Source of the DNA: Sulfurovum sp.
Lineage (GTDB): Bacteria > Campylobacterota > Campylobacteria > Campylobacterales > Sulfurovaceae
DNA: 15,778 bases
Direction: 5' to 3'
Assembly (NCBI GenBank): GCA_003978395.1
Contig: QNZV01000004.1
Span: forward strand, 1 to 15,778
The notes under the pieces were generated by a model, which searched no databases, was not told the origin of the DNA, and worked only from the letters and a program-made list of their open reading frames with translations. Both the position numbers and the translations under genes were made by a program. Below are positions 6,332 through 12,536 of the stretch, piece by piece (position 1 is the stretch's first letter; every line of letters starts with the position of its first letter).

Positions 6332-7189
6332 ATGAAAAAGTTAAATATAACACTATTGAGCATTTTTGCAACAAGTGCAATCTACGCAGGTGGTACATTT
6401 ACAGAACCTATCTATGAGTCAGAAGATATTCAGTTTGCAGAAGAAGCTGTAGTCGAAGAGTATCCTGAAGAGGAGTATGTCGCTCCTGCCGTTGAAGAGG
6501 AGTATGTTGCTTCTGCTGTTGAAGAGGAGTATGTTGCTCCTGCTGTTGAAGAGGAGTATGTTGCTCCTGCTGTTGAAGAGTATATTAAACCAGTAGTTAA
6601 AGAAGCAGTAATTGTAAAATCAATTCCTAAAGTAGTTCCTCCTCCTTTACCAGTCAAAAATATTAAAACAAATGGTCTCTATGCAGGTATTGGTATCTCT
6701 ACTGCAAAATTTAAAACCAATTGTAAAAATAAAGGTACATCTATTTGTTCCAACGCAGGTAGAGATAAAACAGCAGGTATTATGGGGAGAGTCGGTTATG
6801 ATGTCAATCAATACATTGGTGTAGAAGCTAGAGGTATTAGAACCAATTGGAAAACTAATGGTGGAAAAGTTAAACATGTAGGTCTTTTTGTCAAGCCTAT
6901 GTTTCCTGTAGGAGAGTCAACAAACCTTTATGCTTTAGCTGGTGTAGCAAAGACGACAACTCAAGGTCATTTACAACGTGTTGATACTAAAAGCTTTGCT
7001 TGGGGTGCAGGTGTAGAGTATGATGTCTCTTCTGATGTTGCAAAAGATGGTCGATACAATAGAAAATTTGATGGACATGGAGACCAAGAGAAAGGTTTAG
7101 GTGTTTTTGCTGACTATGAACGTTTAATTCAAAAATCAGGTTCTCCTGACCTTGATACTGTTAATGTGGGTTTAACTTATGACTTTTAA
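6332..7189 (+). CDS. Outer-membrane beta-barrel protein with EEEYVAPAV repeats
   Basis: A 285-residue secreted protein. The signal peptide runs to about residue 19 (cleavage after IYA). It is followed by an acidic, low-complexity region with four 9-residue repeats (EEEYVAPAV and one EEEYVASAV) and a decayed fifth copy, then a Pro/Lys-rich stretch (VPKVVPPPLP). From about 112 the pattern changes to beta-barrel sequence: NGLYAGIGIST, GIMGRVGYDVNQYIGVEAR, KPMFPVGESTNLYALAGVAK, SFAWGAGVEYDV, and a final VNVGLTYDF with the terminal Phe recognised by the Bam machinery. This is the small OmpA-like/opacity-porin type of 8-stranded barrel. Two cysteines (in NCKNKGTSICSN) could form a loop disulphide. 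The repeat region would be periplasmic or form a surface stalk; which of these is unknown. A terminator follows the stop. Confidence 0.75.
   Translation: MKKLNITLLSIFATSAIYAGGTFTEPIYESEDIQFAEEAVVEEYPEEEYVAPAVEEEYVASAVEEEYVAPAVEEEYVAPAVEEYIKPVVKEAVIVKSIPKVVPPPLPVKNIKTNGLYAGIGISTAKFKTNCKNKGTSICSNAGRDKTAGIMGRVGYDVNQYIGVEARGIRTNWKTNGGKVKHVGLFVKPMFPVGESTNLYALAGVAKTTTQGHLQRVDTKSFAWGAGVEYDVSSDVAKDGRYNRKFDGHGDQEKGLGVFADYERLIQKSGSPDLDTVNVGLTYDF
6467..6598 (+). repeat. Coding tandem repeat, 27-nt unit, four copies plus a decayed fifth
   Basis: The unit GAAGAGGAGTATGTTGCTCC TGCTGTT encodes EEEYVAPAV. Copies lie at 6467, 6494, 6521 and 6548. The third and fourth are identical, the first differs by synonymous changes and the second has Ser for Pro. 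The partial unit from 6575 has diverged (EEYIKPVV). Identical neighbours suggest recent slippage in frame, which would change the length of the region. Confidence 0.85.
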
Positions 7190-7201
7190 TTAAACTTTTT
7201 T

Positions 7202-7224
7202 GCCCCAATTAGGGGCTTTCTTTT
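7202..7224 (+). terminator. Rho-independent terminator after the barrel protein gene
   Basis: A GCCCC stem (7202-7206), AATTA loop, GGGGC (7212-7216), then TTTCTTTT. It ends the + strand gene 12 nt after its stop. The last codons and stop of the convergent permease gene lie inside it; on that strand there is no T-tract after the stem. Confidence 0.8.
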
Positions 7225-8225
7225 GCATATAAATCAATATAAAGTCGAGTGATAGCAATTAAAAAAGCTGTAATTGCTGGACCTAAAATCATTCCCCAAA
7301 ATCCATAAGAACTCATTCCTGCCAAAATAGAGAAAAAGATAAGTAATTCATTGATTTTGATGGAGCTACGAAGAATATCTTCTTTTATATACTTAATAAT
7401 CATTGGCTTAATAAAAGTATCTGCAATGATAGAGATAACAATTACTGAATAGAGAGCAATAACAAGTGCACTGTTATCCGTATGGTAACTCCAAGCATAT
7501 AGAGAGACAGGAACCCATACAACAGCACCACCAATAATTGGAATAAGTGAGGCAAATCCATAAATTGTTCCCAACAATAGACCATTAAAATTATAATAGC
7601 TACTAATAAGACCAAAAAGTATACCTTCAAAAATAGCAGTAACAATAATGGAGTAGAATACAACTTCCATTGTAGATGAAATCTCAGTCAGAATTTTTGT
7701 CCCTTTTTTATCAGAAAGAGGGAAAAGTGCTTGAATAAGTATAAAAAATTGCTCTGAATAGAGATTAATAAAATAGTAAAAAAGTGTTACTAAAAAAGTA
7801 TTTTTTACAAACTCTACACCTGTTGTTCCTACATCTTTTAATGTACTAAATAGAGTTAATACTTTTTCACTCTCTATTTTATAATCAATCAATCCACTTA
7901 ACATAGGTATTTTATCAAGTTCTTTTATGATTTTAGAGAGAATATTGGTAATAATCTCTTTGTCTATATTAACCATATAGTGAATTCCAATAGTTGCGAT
8001 ATATGATATAGGTACAAAAAGAATAATAAGTAACAAAAAGCTTAAAATTAGAGAACTTACATATCTCGATGAAATTTTATCTCTTAGCTTATAGTGTAGA
8101 TTTGCTGTTGCCATAGTTAATAGGAGAGCAACTACAAAAGAGAGTAAAAAAGGTTTATAGATACTATATGCACCTAAAATTGCAAAAGAGAAAAGTACAG
8201 CAGTTATATATTCATTTTTTTTCAT
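7209..8225 (-). CDS. AI-2E family transporter (PerM/YdiK/TqsA type)
   Basis: A 338-residue inner-membrane permease of the AI-2E transporter family. Hydrophobic segments lie at about 5-40, 57-82, 143-170, 188-245, 252-272 and 293-330, with a hydrophilic loop near 85-140, the usual arrangement. Conserved motifs are SLIPIIGGAVVWVPVSLYA (226-244), ADTFIKPMIIK (268-278) and GMSSYGFWGMILGPAI (303-318). Substrates of most members are unknown, and the family name does not prove autoinducer export. The ATG overlaps the ruvB stop by 4 nt (ATGA), implying translational coupling. It is the last gene of the panB-ruvB-permease run. Confidence 0.85.
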   Translation of the reverse strand: MKKNEYITAVLFSFAILGAYSIYKPFLLSFVVALLLTMATANLHYKLRDKISSRYVSSLILSFLLLIILFVPISYIATIGIHYMVNIDKEIITNILSKIIKELDKIPMLSGLIDYKIESEKVLTLFSTLKDVGTTGVEFVKNTFLVTLFYYFINLYSEQFFILIQALFPLSDKKGTKILTEISSTMEVVFYSIIVTAIFEGILFGLISSYYNFNGLLLGTIYGFASLIPIIGGAVVWVPVSLYAWSYHTDNSALVIALYSVIVISIIADTFIKPMIIKYIKEDILRSSIKINELLIFFSILAGMSSYGFWGMILGPAITAFLIAITRLYIDLYAKESP

Positions 8226-9229
8226 AAGAGCCTATCTTTATTGGGTAAATTAAGTCTAAAGTGAATATATGATTTTTCTGTTGCAATTCGTCCACGAGCT
8301 GTTCGTTCTATATATCCATTGGCTAAAAGATAAGGTTCCAATACATCTTCTATCGTTCCTTCATCTTCACTTAATGCAGCAGCAATCGTACTCAATCCCA
8401 TAGGTCTACCTTTTGCAGAGATAAGAAACTCAAGTAGGCGTATATCTTCTTCATCAAAACCTAAATCATTAACTCCTAATTGGTCAAGTCCATATTGTGT
8501 TGTTTTGAGTTGAATCTCATCTTGATTTGCAACTTCTGCAAAATCTCGAATTCGTCTTAGTAATCTTAATGCTAATCTGGGTGTTCCACGGCTTCTTTTT
8601 GCGATTTCATAAGAAGCCTCTTTATTTGTAATTTTATTAAGTTTTATAGAAGCTAGACGAATGATTTCTGCTAACTCTTCAGTAGAATAAAATTGCATTC
8701 TAAAGTGCATTCCAAATCGTTCACGTAGGGGATGGGAAAGCATACCTGCACGAGTGGTTGCACCAATGAGTGTAAATCTAGGAAGTTCTATTTTTACCGT
8801 TTGTGCTGCTGGACCTGAACCGATAATAATATCTAATCGAAAATCTTCCATGGCAGAGTACAAAATCTCTTCAATTGCAGGAGACATTCGATGAATTTCA
8901 TCTATAAAGAGTATGTCTCCCTCTTCAATATTGGTTAAAATAGCAGCCAAATCTCCTGATTTTTCTATCATTGGAGCAGCTGTAGTTTTGATTTGGGCAT
9001 TCATTTCACTAGCGATGAGATTTGCAATGGTAGTTTTACCAAGTCCAGGAGGACCAAAAAAGAGAATATGGTCAAGGGCCTCTTCTCTTTTTCGACTGGC
9101 TTCTATAAATACTTTTAAATTCTTTTTAATTTGACCTTGACCAATATACTCATCCCATGAAGATGGTCGAAGAGAGACTTCTTCTATATATTCATTATCA
9201 AATTTTTCTATATCAACTATACGTTCCAC
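8222..9229 (-). CDS. ruvB: Holliday junction branch-migration ATPase RuvB
   Basis: AAA+ hexameric motor that, with RuvA, drives branch migration of Holliday junctions before RuvC cleavage. The 335 residues are the standard length. Walker A GPPGLGKT is at 59-66, Walker B ILFIDE at 106-111, the sensor-1 stretch TLIGATTRAGML at 153-164, and the Arg-finger region HPLRERFG follows it. The C-terminal winged helix ends with RTARGRIATEKSYIHF. The GTG start has GAGG 6 nt upstream, next to an AT-only stem-loop (9237-9256). It overlaps the permease gene by 4 nt and follows panB by 81 nt. Confidence 0.97.
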   Translation of the reverse strand: MERIVDIEKFDNEYIEEVSLRPSSWDEYIGQGQIKKNLKVFIEASRKREEALDHILFFGPPGLGKTTIANLIASEMNAQIKTTAAPMIEKSGDLAAILTNIEEGDILFIDEIHRMSPAIEEILYSAMEDFRLDIIIGSGPAAQTVKIELPRFTLIGATTRAGMLSHPLRERFGMHFRMQFYSTEELAEIIRLASIKLNKITNKEASYEIAKRSRGTPRLALRLLRRIRDFAEVANQDEIQLKTTQYGLDQLGVNDLGFDEEDIRLLEFLISAKGRPMGLSTIAAALSEDEGTIEDVLEPYLLANGYIERTARGRIATEKSYIHFRLNLPNKDRLL

Positions 9230-9236
9230 GGTAACC

Positions 9237-9256
9237 TCATATATTTTTATATATGA
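9237..9256. repeat. AT-only hairpin abutting the ruvB ribosome site
   Basis: TCATATAT and ATATATGA flank a TTTT loop (AAAA in the ruvB transcript). In the mRNA the stem ends inside the GAGG ribosome site. Being all A-U it is weak, and may be chance in this AT-rich gap. Confidence 0.3.
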
Positions 9257-9310
9257 AATAATACTATCTTATATGTTATATCATGATTGACTATATCTTA
9301 TCGTTCTATT

Positions 9311-10123
9311 TCAATATGTAAATTTATCACTTGGGAACTCTCTATTTTTAACTTCATTTTTATATTGTTTTAAGTTTTCTCTAATTACTTTTGCTCCATT
9401 AGCATACTGTTTTACAAACTTTGGTTTAAATGCCTCAAAAAAGCCAAACATATCAGACCAGACTAAGACTTGTCCATCAGTATGCACTCCTGCTCCAATA
9501 CCAATAGTAGGAATAGTAACAGCTTCTGTAATAGCTTTTGCTGCTTCTGCTTTTACCCCTTCAACCACAATAGCAAATGCTCCTGCCTCTTCCAATGCTT
9601 TTGCATCAGCCACAAGATTTGCTATATCTGTTTTATCTTTTCCTCGTACTTTATATCCCCCATCACTTCGTACAAATTGAGGCATAAGTCCTATATGACC
9701 TAGAACAGCAATAGAGTTATCGGTTAATGCTTTAACAATATTTGCTCTCTCTTTTCCACCTTCTATCTTTACAGCTTGAGCATTGGTCTCTTGATAGGCT
9801 CTTGTTGCATTTTTTACAGCATCAACTTCATTAGTATATGAACCAAAAGGCATATCTAGAACGATAAGAGGTAGAGATGCACCATTACATACTGCTTGAG
9901 TATGATAAATCATCTGATTCATGGTTGCACTTAGAGTATCTTCTTTTCCCAAAAAACTCATATTTAGGCTATCTCCTACCAAAATCATATCAACTTCTTC
10001 ATTGAATAGTTTAGCAAATAGGGCATCATAGGCAGTAACCATAGTTATTGGCTCAACCCCTTTCATTTTAGCAATTGTTGTTAATGTCACTTTCTTCGCA
10101 ACTTTTTTGGTTTGAATACTCAT
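9311..10123 (-). CDS. panB: 3-methyl-2-oxobutanoate hydroxymethyltransferase
   Basis: Ketopantoate hydroxymethyltransferase, the first step of pantothenate/coenzyme A synthesis: 2-oxoisovalerate plus methylene-tetrahydrofolate gives ketopantoate. The 270 residues are normal for this cytoplasmic TIM-barrel enzyme. Motifs are MVTAYDALFA (28-37), ILVGDSLNM with Mg-binding Asp51, VLDMPFGSY with Asp90, VKIEGG (Lys119, Glu121), GHIGLMPQ, VVEGV with catalytic-base Glu188, and TIGIGAG. The usual C-terminal FPSDKF is present. The ATG is preceded by AAGGT 10 nt upstream. panC is not in the window. It is divergent from trpA with an 85-nt gap that must hold both promoters. Confidence 0.97.
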   Translation of the reverse strand: MSIQTKKVAKKVTLTTIAKMKGVEPITMVTAYDALFAKLFNEEVDMILVGDSLNMSFLGKEDTLSATMNQMIYHTQAVCNGASLPLIVLDMPFGSYTNEVDAVKNATRAYQETNAQAVKIEGGKERANIVKALTDNSIAVLGHIGLMPQFVRSDGGYKVRGKDKTDIANLVADAKALEEAGAFAIVVEGVKAEAAKAITEAVTIPTIGIGAGVHTDGQVLVWSDMFGFFEAFKPKFVKQYANGAKVIRENLKQYKNEVKNREFPSDKFTY

Positions 10124-10173
10124 TATTTATCTACCTTATAATGGATTAATTTAACTGTTTTATCAAAAGAATG

Positions 10174-10179
10174 TATAAT
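10174..10179 (+). promoter_or_regulatory. Putative -10 box for trpA
   Basis: TATAAT 29 nt before the TTG start, in the divergent panB/trpA gap. The opposite strand here reads ATTATA and could help the panB promoter. Confidence 0.45.
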
Positions 10180-10208
10180 AGCACTATTAATTTAGAAAAG
10201 AGTTTATA

Positions 10209-10949
10209 TTGAAAAATTTAGTTGCATATATTACCACAGGTTACCCTTCGTTAGAGTTCACAGTTGATATGGCATTAGCCTTAGCCGAGGCAGGGGTTGA
10301 TACTCTTGAATTGGGTATGCCTTTTTCTGACCCTGTAGCAGATGGTCCAGTAATAGAGAAAGCAAATCTTAAGGCACTACAGGGAGGCTTTAGATTAGAA
10401 GACCTTTTTAAAGCATCAAAAGAGATTGCTCCTTACATTGATACGCTATGGATGGGATATTTTAATCCTTTTTACCACAAAGGAATGGATTTTTTTATAG
10501 AACAAGCTAAACAGAGTGGAGTCAATGGATTTATTATTCCCGATTTACCACTAGAAGAGGCTTTGCCATATAAACCAATGATGAAAGAGGCAAATTTATC
10601 ATTGATAGATTTTATAGCTCCCACAGATAGTAAAGAGCGAATCAAAGAGATTGTAACAGATGCTCAAAAGTTTATCTATTTAGTAGCATATGCAGGAATT
10701 ACAGGTTCAGGACAAAGCGAAGATTTGCAACCAATTATCACAGATATAAAAGAGTACACCAATACCCCTGTTTATGTAGGTTTTGGAGTGAATGAAAAAA
10801 CAGCAGAAGAGAAGGCAAAAGGGGTAGATGGTGTAATAGTAGGTTCTGCGTTTGTACAGATTTTGTTAGATGAATCTCTAAATAATAGTCAAAAAATTAA
10901 AAAAATCTCACTATTAGCCAAAGAAATTAAAGAAAAAATTAACAGATAA
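10209..10949 (+). CDS. trpA: Tryptophan synthase alpha subunit
   Basis: Cleaves indole-3-glycerol phosphate to indole and glyceraldehyde 3-phosphate, passing indole to TrpB. It has the TIM-barrel motifs AYITTGYPS (6-14) and TLELGMPFSDPVADGPVI (32-49), whose Glu34 and Asp45 match the catalytic Glu49 and Asp60 of the Salmonella/E. coli enzyme. FIIPDLPLEE, YLVAYAGITGSG and the phosphate-binding GFGV and VGSAFV follow. At 246 residues it is shorter than the E. coli protein (268) because the N-terminal helix before the first strand is missing; I believe this is normal for the phylum. The start is TTG with AAAAGAG upstream and no in-frame ATG nearby. trpB is not adjacent, so the trp genes appear dispersed. 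Confidence 0.95.
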   Translation: MKNLVAYITTGYPSLEFTVDMALALAEAGVDTLELGMPFSDPVADGPVIEKANLKALQGGFRLEDLFKASKEIAPYIDTLWMGYFNPFYHKGMDFFIEQAKQSGVNGFIIPDLPLEEALPYKPMMKEANLSLIDFIAPTDSKERIKEIVTDAQKFIYLVAYAGITGSGQSEDLQPIITDIKEYTNTPVYVGFGVNEKTAEEKAKGVDGVIVGSAFVQILLDESLNNSQKIKKISLLAKEIKEKINR

Positions 10950-10962
10950 TATATTTTTATGT

Positions 10963-10968
10963 TATAAT
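10963..10968 (+). promoter_or_regulatory. Putative -10 box for the small coiled-coil gene
   Basis: TATAAT (TTATGTTATAATTATT) 39 nt before the ATG at 11008, in the 58-nt gap after trpA. Confidence 0.45.
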
Positions 10969-11007
10969 TATTAAATTAATTTTAAAATTTAATATTAGGA
11001 CATAAAA

Positions 11008-11286
11008 ATGATAAAAAAAACAGTTTTGGAAGATTTGGATGCAAAAATATCATTAATATTAGAGAAATATACATTAATGAAGAGTGAAAAGCTGTCATTA
11101 GAAGAGGAAAATAAGAGATTAAAATCTGATTTCAATCTTTTAAAAGAGGCTTTTCAAGCTAAAAACCAAGAGATTGAAAAGTTACAAGAAGAAGAGGAGT
11201 TAAAAGATTTAGAATTGGAAGATATTGTCCATCGAATTAATAAGGTTATTGGCTTAGTTAATGAAAAAGAAGAGTCTGTAGCTTGA
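11008..11286 (+). CDS. Small coiled-coil protein, unknown function
   Basis: A 92-residue, highly charged protein predicted to be almost entirely a coiled coil: heptad-like Leu/Ile spacing across KLSLEEENKRLKSDFNLLKE and QEIEKLQEEEELKDLELED, then a short tail with VHRINKVIGLV. There is no signal peptide, membrane segment or cysteine. The size and composition resemble ZapB-like division proteins, but this is only a compositional similarity and I do not assign it. The ATG has AGGA 8 nt upstream. The stop is only 17 nt before the -35 of ssrA. Confidence 0.7.
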   Translation: MIKKTVLEDLDAKISLILEKYTLMKSEKLSLEEENKRLKSDFNLLKEAFQAKNQEIEKLQEEEELKDLELEDIVHRINKVIGLVNEKEESVA

Positions 11287-11303
11287 AAATCCAGTTTTTT
11301 ATC

Positions 11304-11332
11304 TTGACATAAAAAAATATTCTTGTTATAAT
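11304..11332 (+). promoter_or_regulatory. Consensus sigma70 promoter of ssrA
   Basis: TTGACA (11304-11309), a 17-nt spacer and TATAAT (11327-11332): a full match to the sigma70 consensus and the strongest promoter in the window. Transcription would start near 11339, leaving a leader of about 37 nt to be removed from pre-tmRNA. Confidence 0.85.
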
Positions 11333-11375
11333 GGATATTCCTCTGTAGCTAATAGTCATTATTTACAAGAATTAT

Positions 11376-11745
11376 GGGGACGACTTGGTTTCGACTGGAG
11401 TAGTCGGAGCTATGTGCATGTCGGACTGAGCATTTCCGTTATACGGCTCACATTGCATAACTGCAAACAATACAGATTACCGTCCAGCTTACGCAGTAGC
11501 GTAAGTTTACCCCGAGCGATCGGAGGACTGCCTTACCAAGGAGTTCCATCTTACTTGGATTTTAGGCATCACATCTGATGGATATGCTCTGTAGAAGTCA
11601 TGCTACAGTGTGAGAATTTTGACTGGTTTTGTGTAGCTTTGGGTGTTGTGCGAAGCAAAATGAGATTTAACATCACCGACTAAACATGTAGATTCATAGC
11701 ACTAGCTATTTTAGGACTGGGGTTCAATTCCCCACGTCTCCACCA
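11376..11745 (+). ncRNA. ssrA: tmRNA (transfer-messenger RNA)
   Basis: One-piece tmRNA for trans-translation, working with SmpB to rescue stalled ribosomes. The 5' end GGGGACGACTTGGTTTCGAC is diagnostic. The 3' end reads GGGGTTCAATTCCCC (T-arm), then CGTCTCC pairing over 7 bp with the 5' GGGGACG, then encoded ACCA. About 370 nt is the usual length. The tag frame is at 11463-11504. The 3' end of ssrA is a well-known target of integrases, and the genes beyond it look accessory. Confidence 0.97.
11463..11504 (+). other. tmRNA proteolysis-tag reading frame
   Basis: Resume codon GCA, then the frame encodes ANNTDYRPAYAVA followed by TAA. The hydrophobic A-V-A end is the type of degron read by ClpXP-like proteases, and the ANN start with PAYA resembles other Campylobacterota tags. 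Confidence 0.88.
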
Positions 11746-11874
11746 AATTTTAATCTAATAACCTCCAATATAACCTACAAACCACCAATAAACAATCATT
11801 TAAAGCCCTTTTAGCGTTTAAGTTAGTCTTTCATTTGAACGAAGCCAAGAGACTTATAGTGGTAGGATTGAGTT
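11746..11874. other. Junction between ssrA and vapC, no complete gene
   Basis: No T-tract terminator follows the ssrA CCA and no full antitoxin gene is present. One frame from 11822 reads VSLSFERSQETYSGRIEF and stops at TGA 11876-11878, overlapping the vapC TTG start. It has no start codon of its own after the in-frame TAA at 11819, so it could be the tail of a lost antitoxin. Confidence 0.35.
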
Positions 11875-12300
11875 TTGAAATATCTTTTAGATACAAATAT
11901 AATTTCAGAATTTGTCTCTAAAAAGCCAAATCAAAAAGTTCTTGACTATATCAACTCATTAGATGAAAATGATATTTATCTCTCTGTAATTACCCTTGGA
12001 GAGATACGCTTTGGGATTGAAAAATTAGATAAAGAGATGCAAGAAAAGAAGATTGATATGTTATCTAATTGGTTAAACAATGACCTCATGCAACGCTTTG
12101 AGGGTAGAATTTTAGATATTGATATAGATATTATGCTCAAATGGGGAGAGGTTAATGCACAACTTCAGAAGATAGGTAAACCCATGCCAATTATGGATTC
12201 TTTGATTGCCTCTTCTTGTTTGGCTAAAGGTTTTGTTTTAATTACTCGTAATGAGAAAGATTTTTATAGTTTTGAGATTGAGATGGTTAATCCATTTTAG
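11875..12300 (+). CDS. vapC: PIN-domain ribonuclease toxin, VapC/FitB-like
   Basis: A 141-residue PIN-domain protein of the VapC type. VapC toxins are Mg-dependent RNases that cut tRNA or rRNA unless held by an antitoxin. Acidic active-site residues appear in order: Asp6 in KYLLDTNIISEF, Glu43 in SVITLGEIRFGIEKL, Asp109 in MPIMDSLIASSCLAKG, with the final LITRNEKDF stretch as usual. The TTG start is chosen because AGGA lies 7 nt upstream and the protein then begins MKYLLDTN, standard for the family. No cognate antitoxin gene is seen upstream, and downstream is non-coding, so the toxin seems to be an orphan in this window. It is the first gene after ssrA. Confidence 0.88.
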   Translation: MKYLLDTNIISEFVSKKPNQKVLDYINSLDENDIYLSVITLGEIRFGIEKLDKEMQEKKIDMLSNWLNNDLMQRFEGRILDIDIDIMLKWGEVNAQLQKIGKPMPIMDSLIASSCLAKGFVLITRNEKDFYSFEIEMVNPF

Positions 12301-12314
12301 GGTTGATACAAGAA

Positions 12315-12346
12315 TAGGAATAAGTTTTTATTAAGTTTTATTCCTA
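12315..12346. terminator. Hairpin after vapC, possible end of a repeat element
   Basis: TAGGAATAA and TTATTCCTA form a 9-bp stem around a 14-nt loop, 15 nt after the vapC stop, followed by AAAAAG and GTGTCAGACCCC. On the minus strand the order is GGGGTCTGACAC, TTTTTAGG, stem. There is no 3' T-tract on the vapC strand, so termination is uncertain. Confidence 0.4.
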
Positions 12347-12456
12347 AAAAGTGTCAGACCCCTAAGCTTTAAAGACTCAGCCAATGCCAAGAACTCTCCA
12401 AGTGAATCCCATCTTAAGTGACCGTATTTAATGTGTATATTTTCCTTTTTAGTAAA
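12331..12456 (-). pseudogene. Fragment of monomeric NADP-isocitrate dehydrogenase
   Basis: The minus strand at 12426-12367 reads YGHLRWDSLGEFLALAESLK. GHLRWDSLGEFLALA followed by S-L is, from family knowledge, a conserved block near the C-terminus of monomeric (type II) isocitrate dehydrogenase, a protein of about 740 residues. On both sides the similarity stops: upstream codons give ISFTKKENIHIK and downstream codons KLRGLTLFRNKT and a TAA at 12333-12331. Only about 20 codons of the enzyme survive and no start is present. The outer limits given are those of the open stretch, not of homology. It looks like a relic left by rearrangement at the island edge. Confidence 0.65.
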
Positions 12457-12507
12457 GGAGATGTATGTAAATATGGCTTTTGGGAATTTACTTTAGTATA
12501 GTTGTAT

Positions 12508-12513
12508 TATAAT
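12508..12513 (+). promoter_or_regulatory. Putative -10 box for drmA
   Basis: TATAAT (GTATTATAATATT) 23 nt before the TTG start, giving a very short leader. It is the only good -10 in this gap. Confidence 0.45.
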
Positions 12514-12536
12514 ATTTAAAAAATTTGGAAAATACT

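Noticed and set aside
6467..6598. CRISPR-like array
   Set aside because: The repeats are directly adjacent, in frame and coding, with no spacers. No CRISPR array was seen anywhere in the window.
6430..6877. Minus-strand frames opposite the repeat and barrel coding region
   Set aside because: The apparent STAGATYSS repeat protein is only the complement of the EEEYVAPAV repeat; the + frame has signal peptide, barrel pattern and terminal Phe.
4759..9703. Shadow frames at 4759-4956 (+), 5715-5897 (-), 7442-7663 (-), 8913-9134 (+) and 9470-9703 (+)
   Set aside because: Each is fully inside a well-supported gene (regulator, lgt, permease, ruvB, panB) on another frame or strand.
11746..11874. Integrase remnant or attR copy next to ssrA
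   Set aside because: I could not recognise integrase motifs in any frame and found no second copy of the tmRNA 3' end within the window.
12455..12497. Short frame near AAAGGAG and ATGGCTTTTGGG in the gap before drmA
   Set aside because: It gives only seven codons, the ribosome site is too far away, and nothing supports translation.
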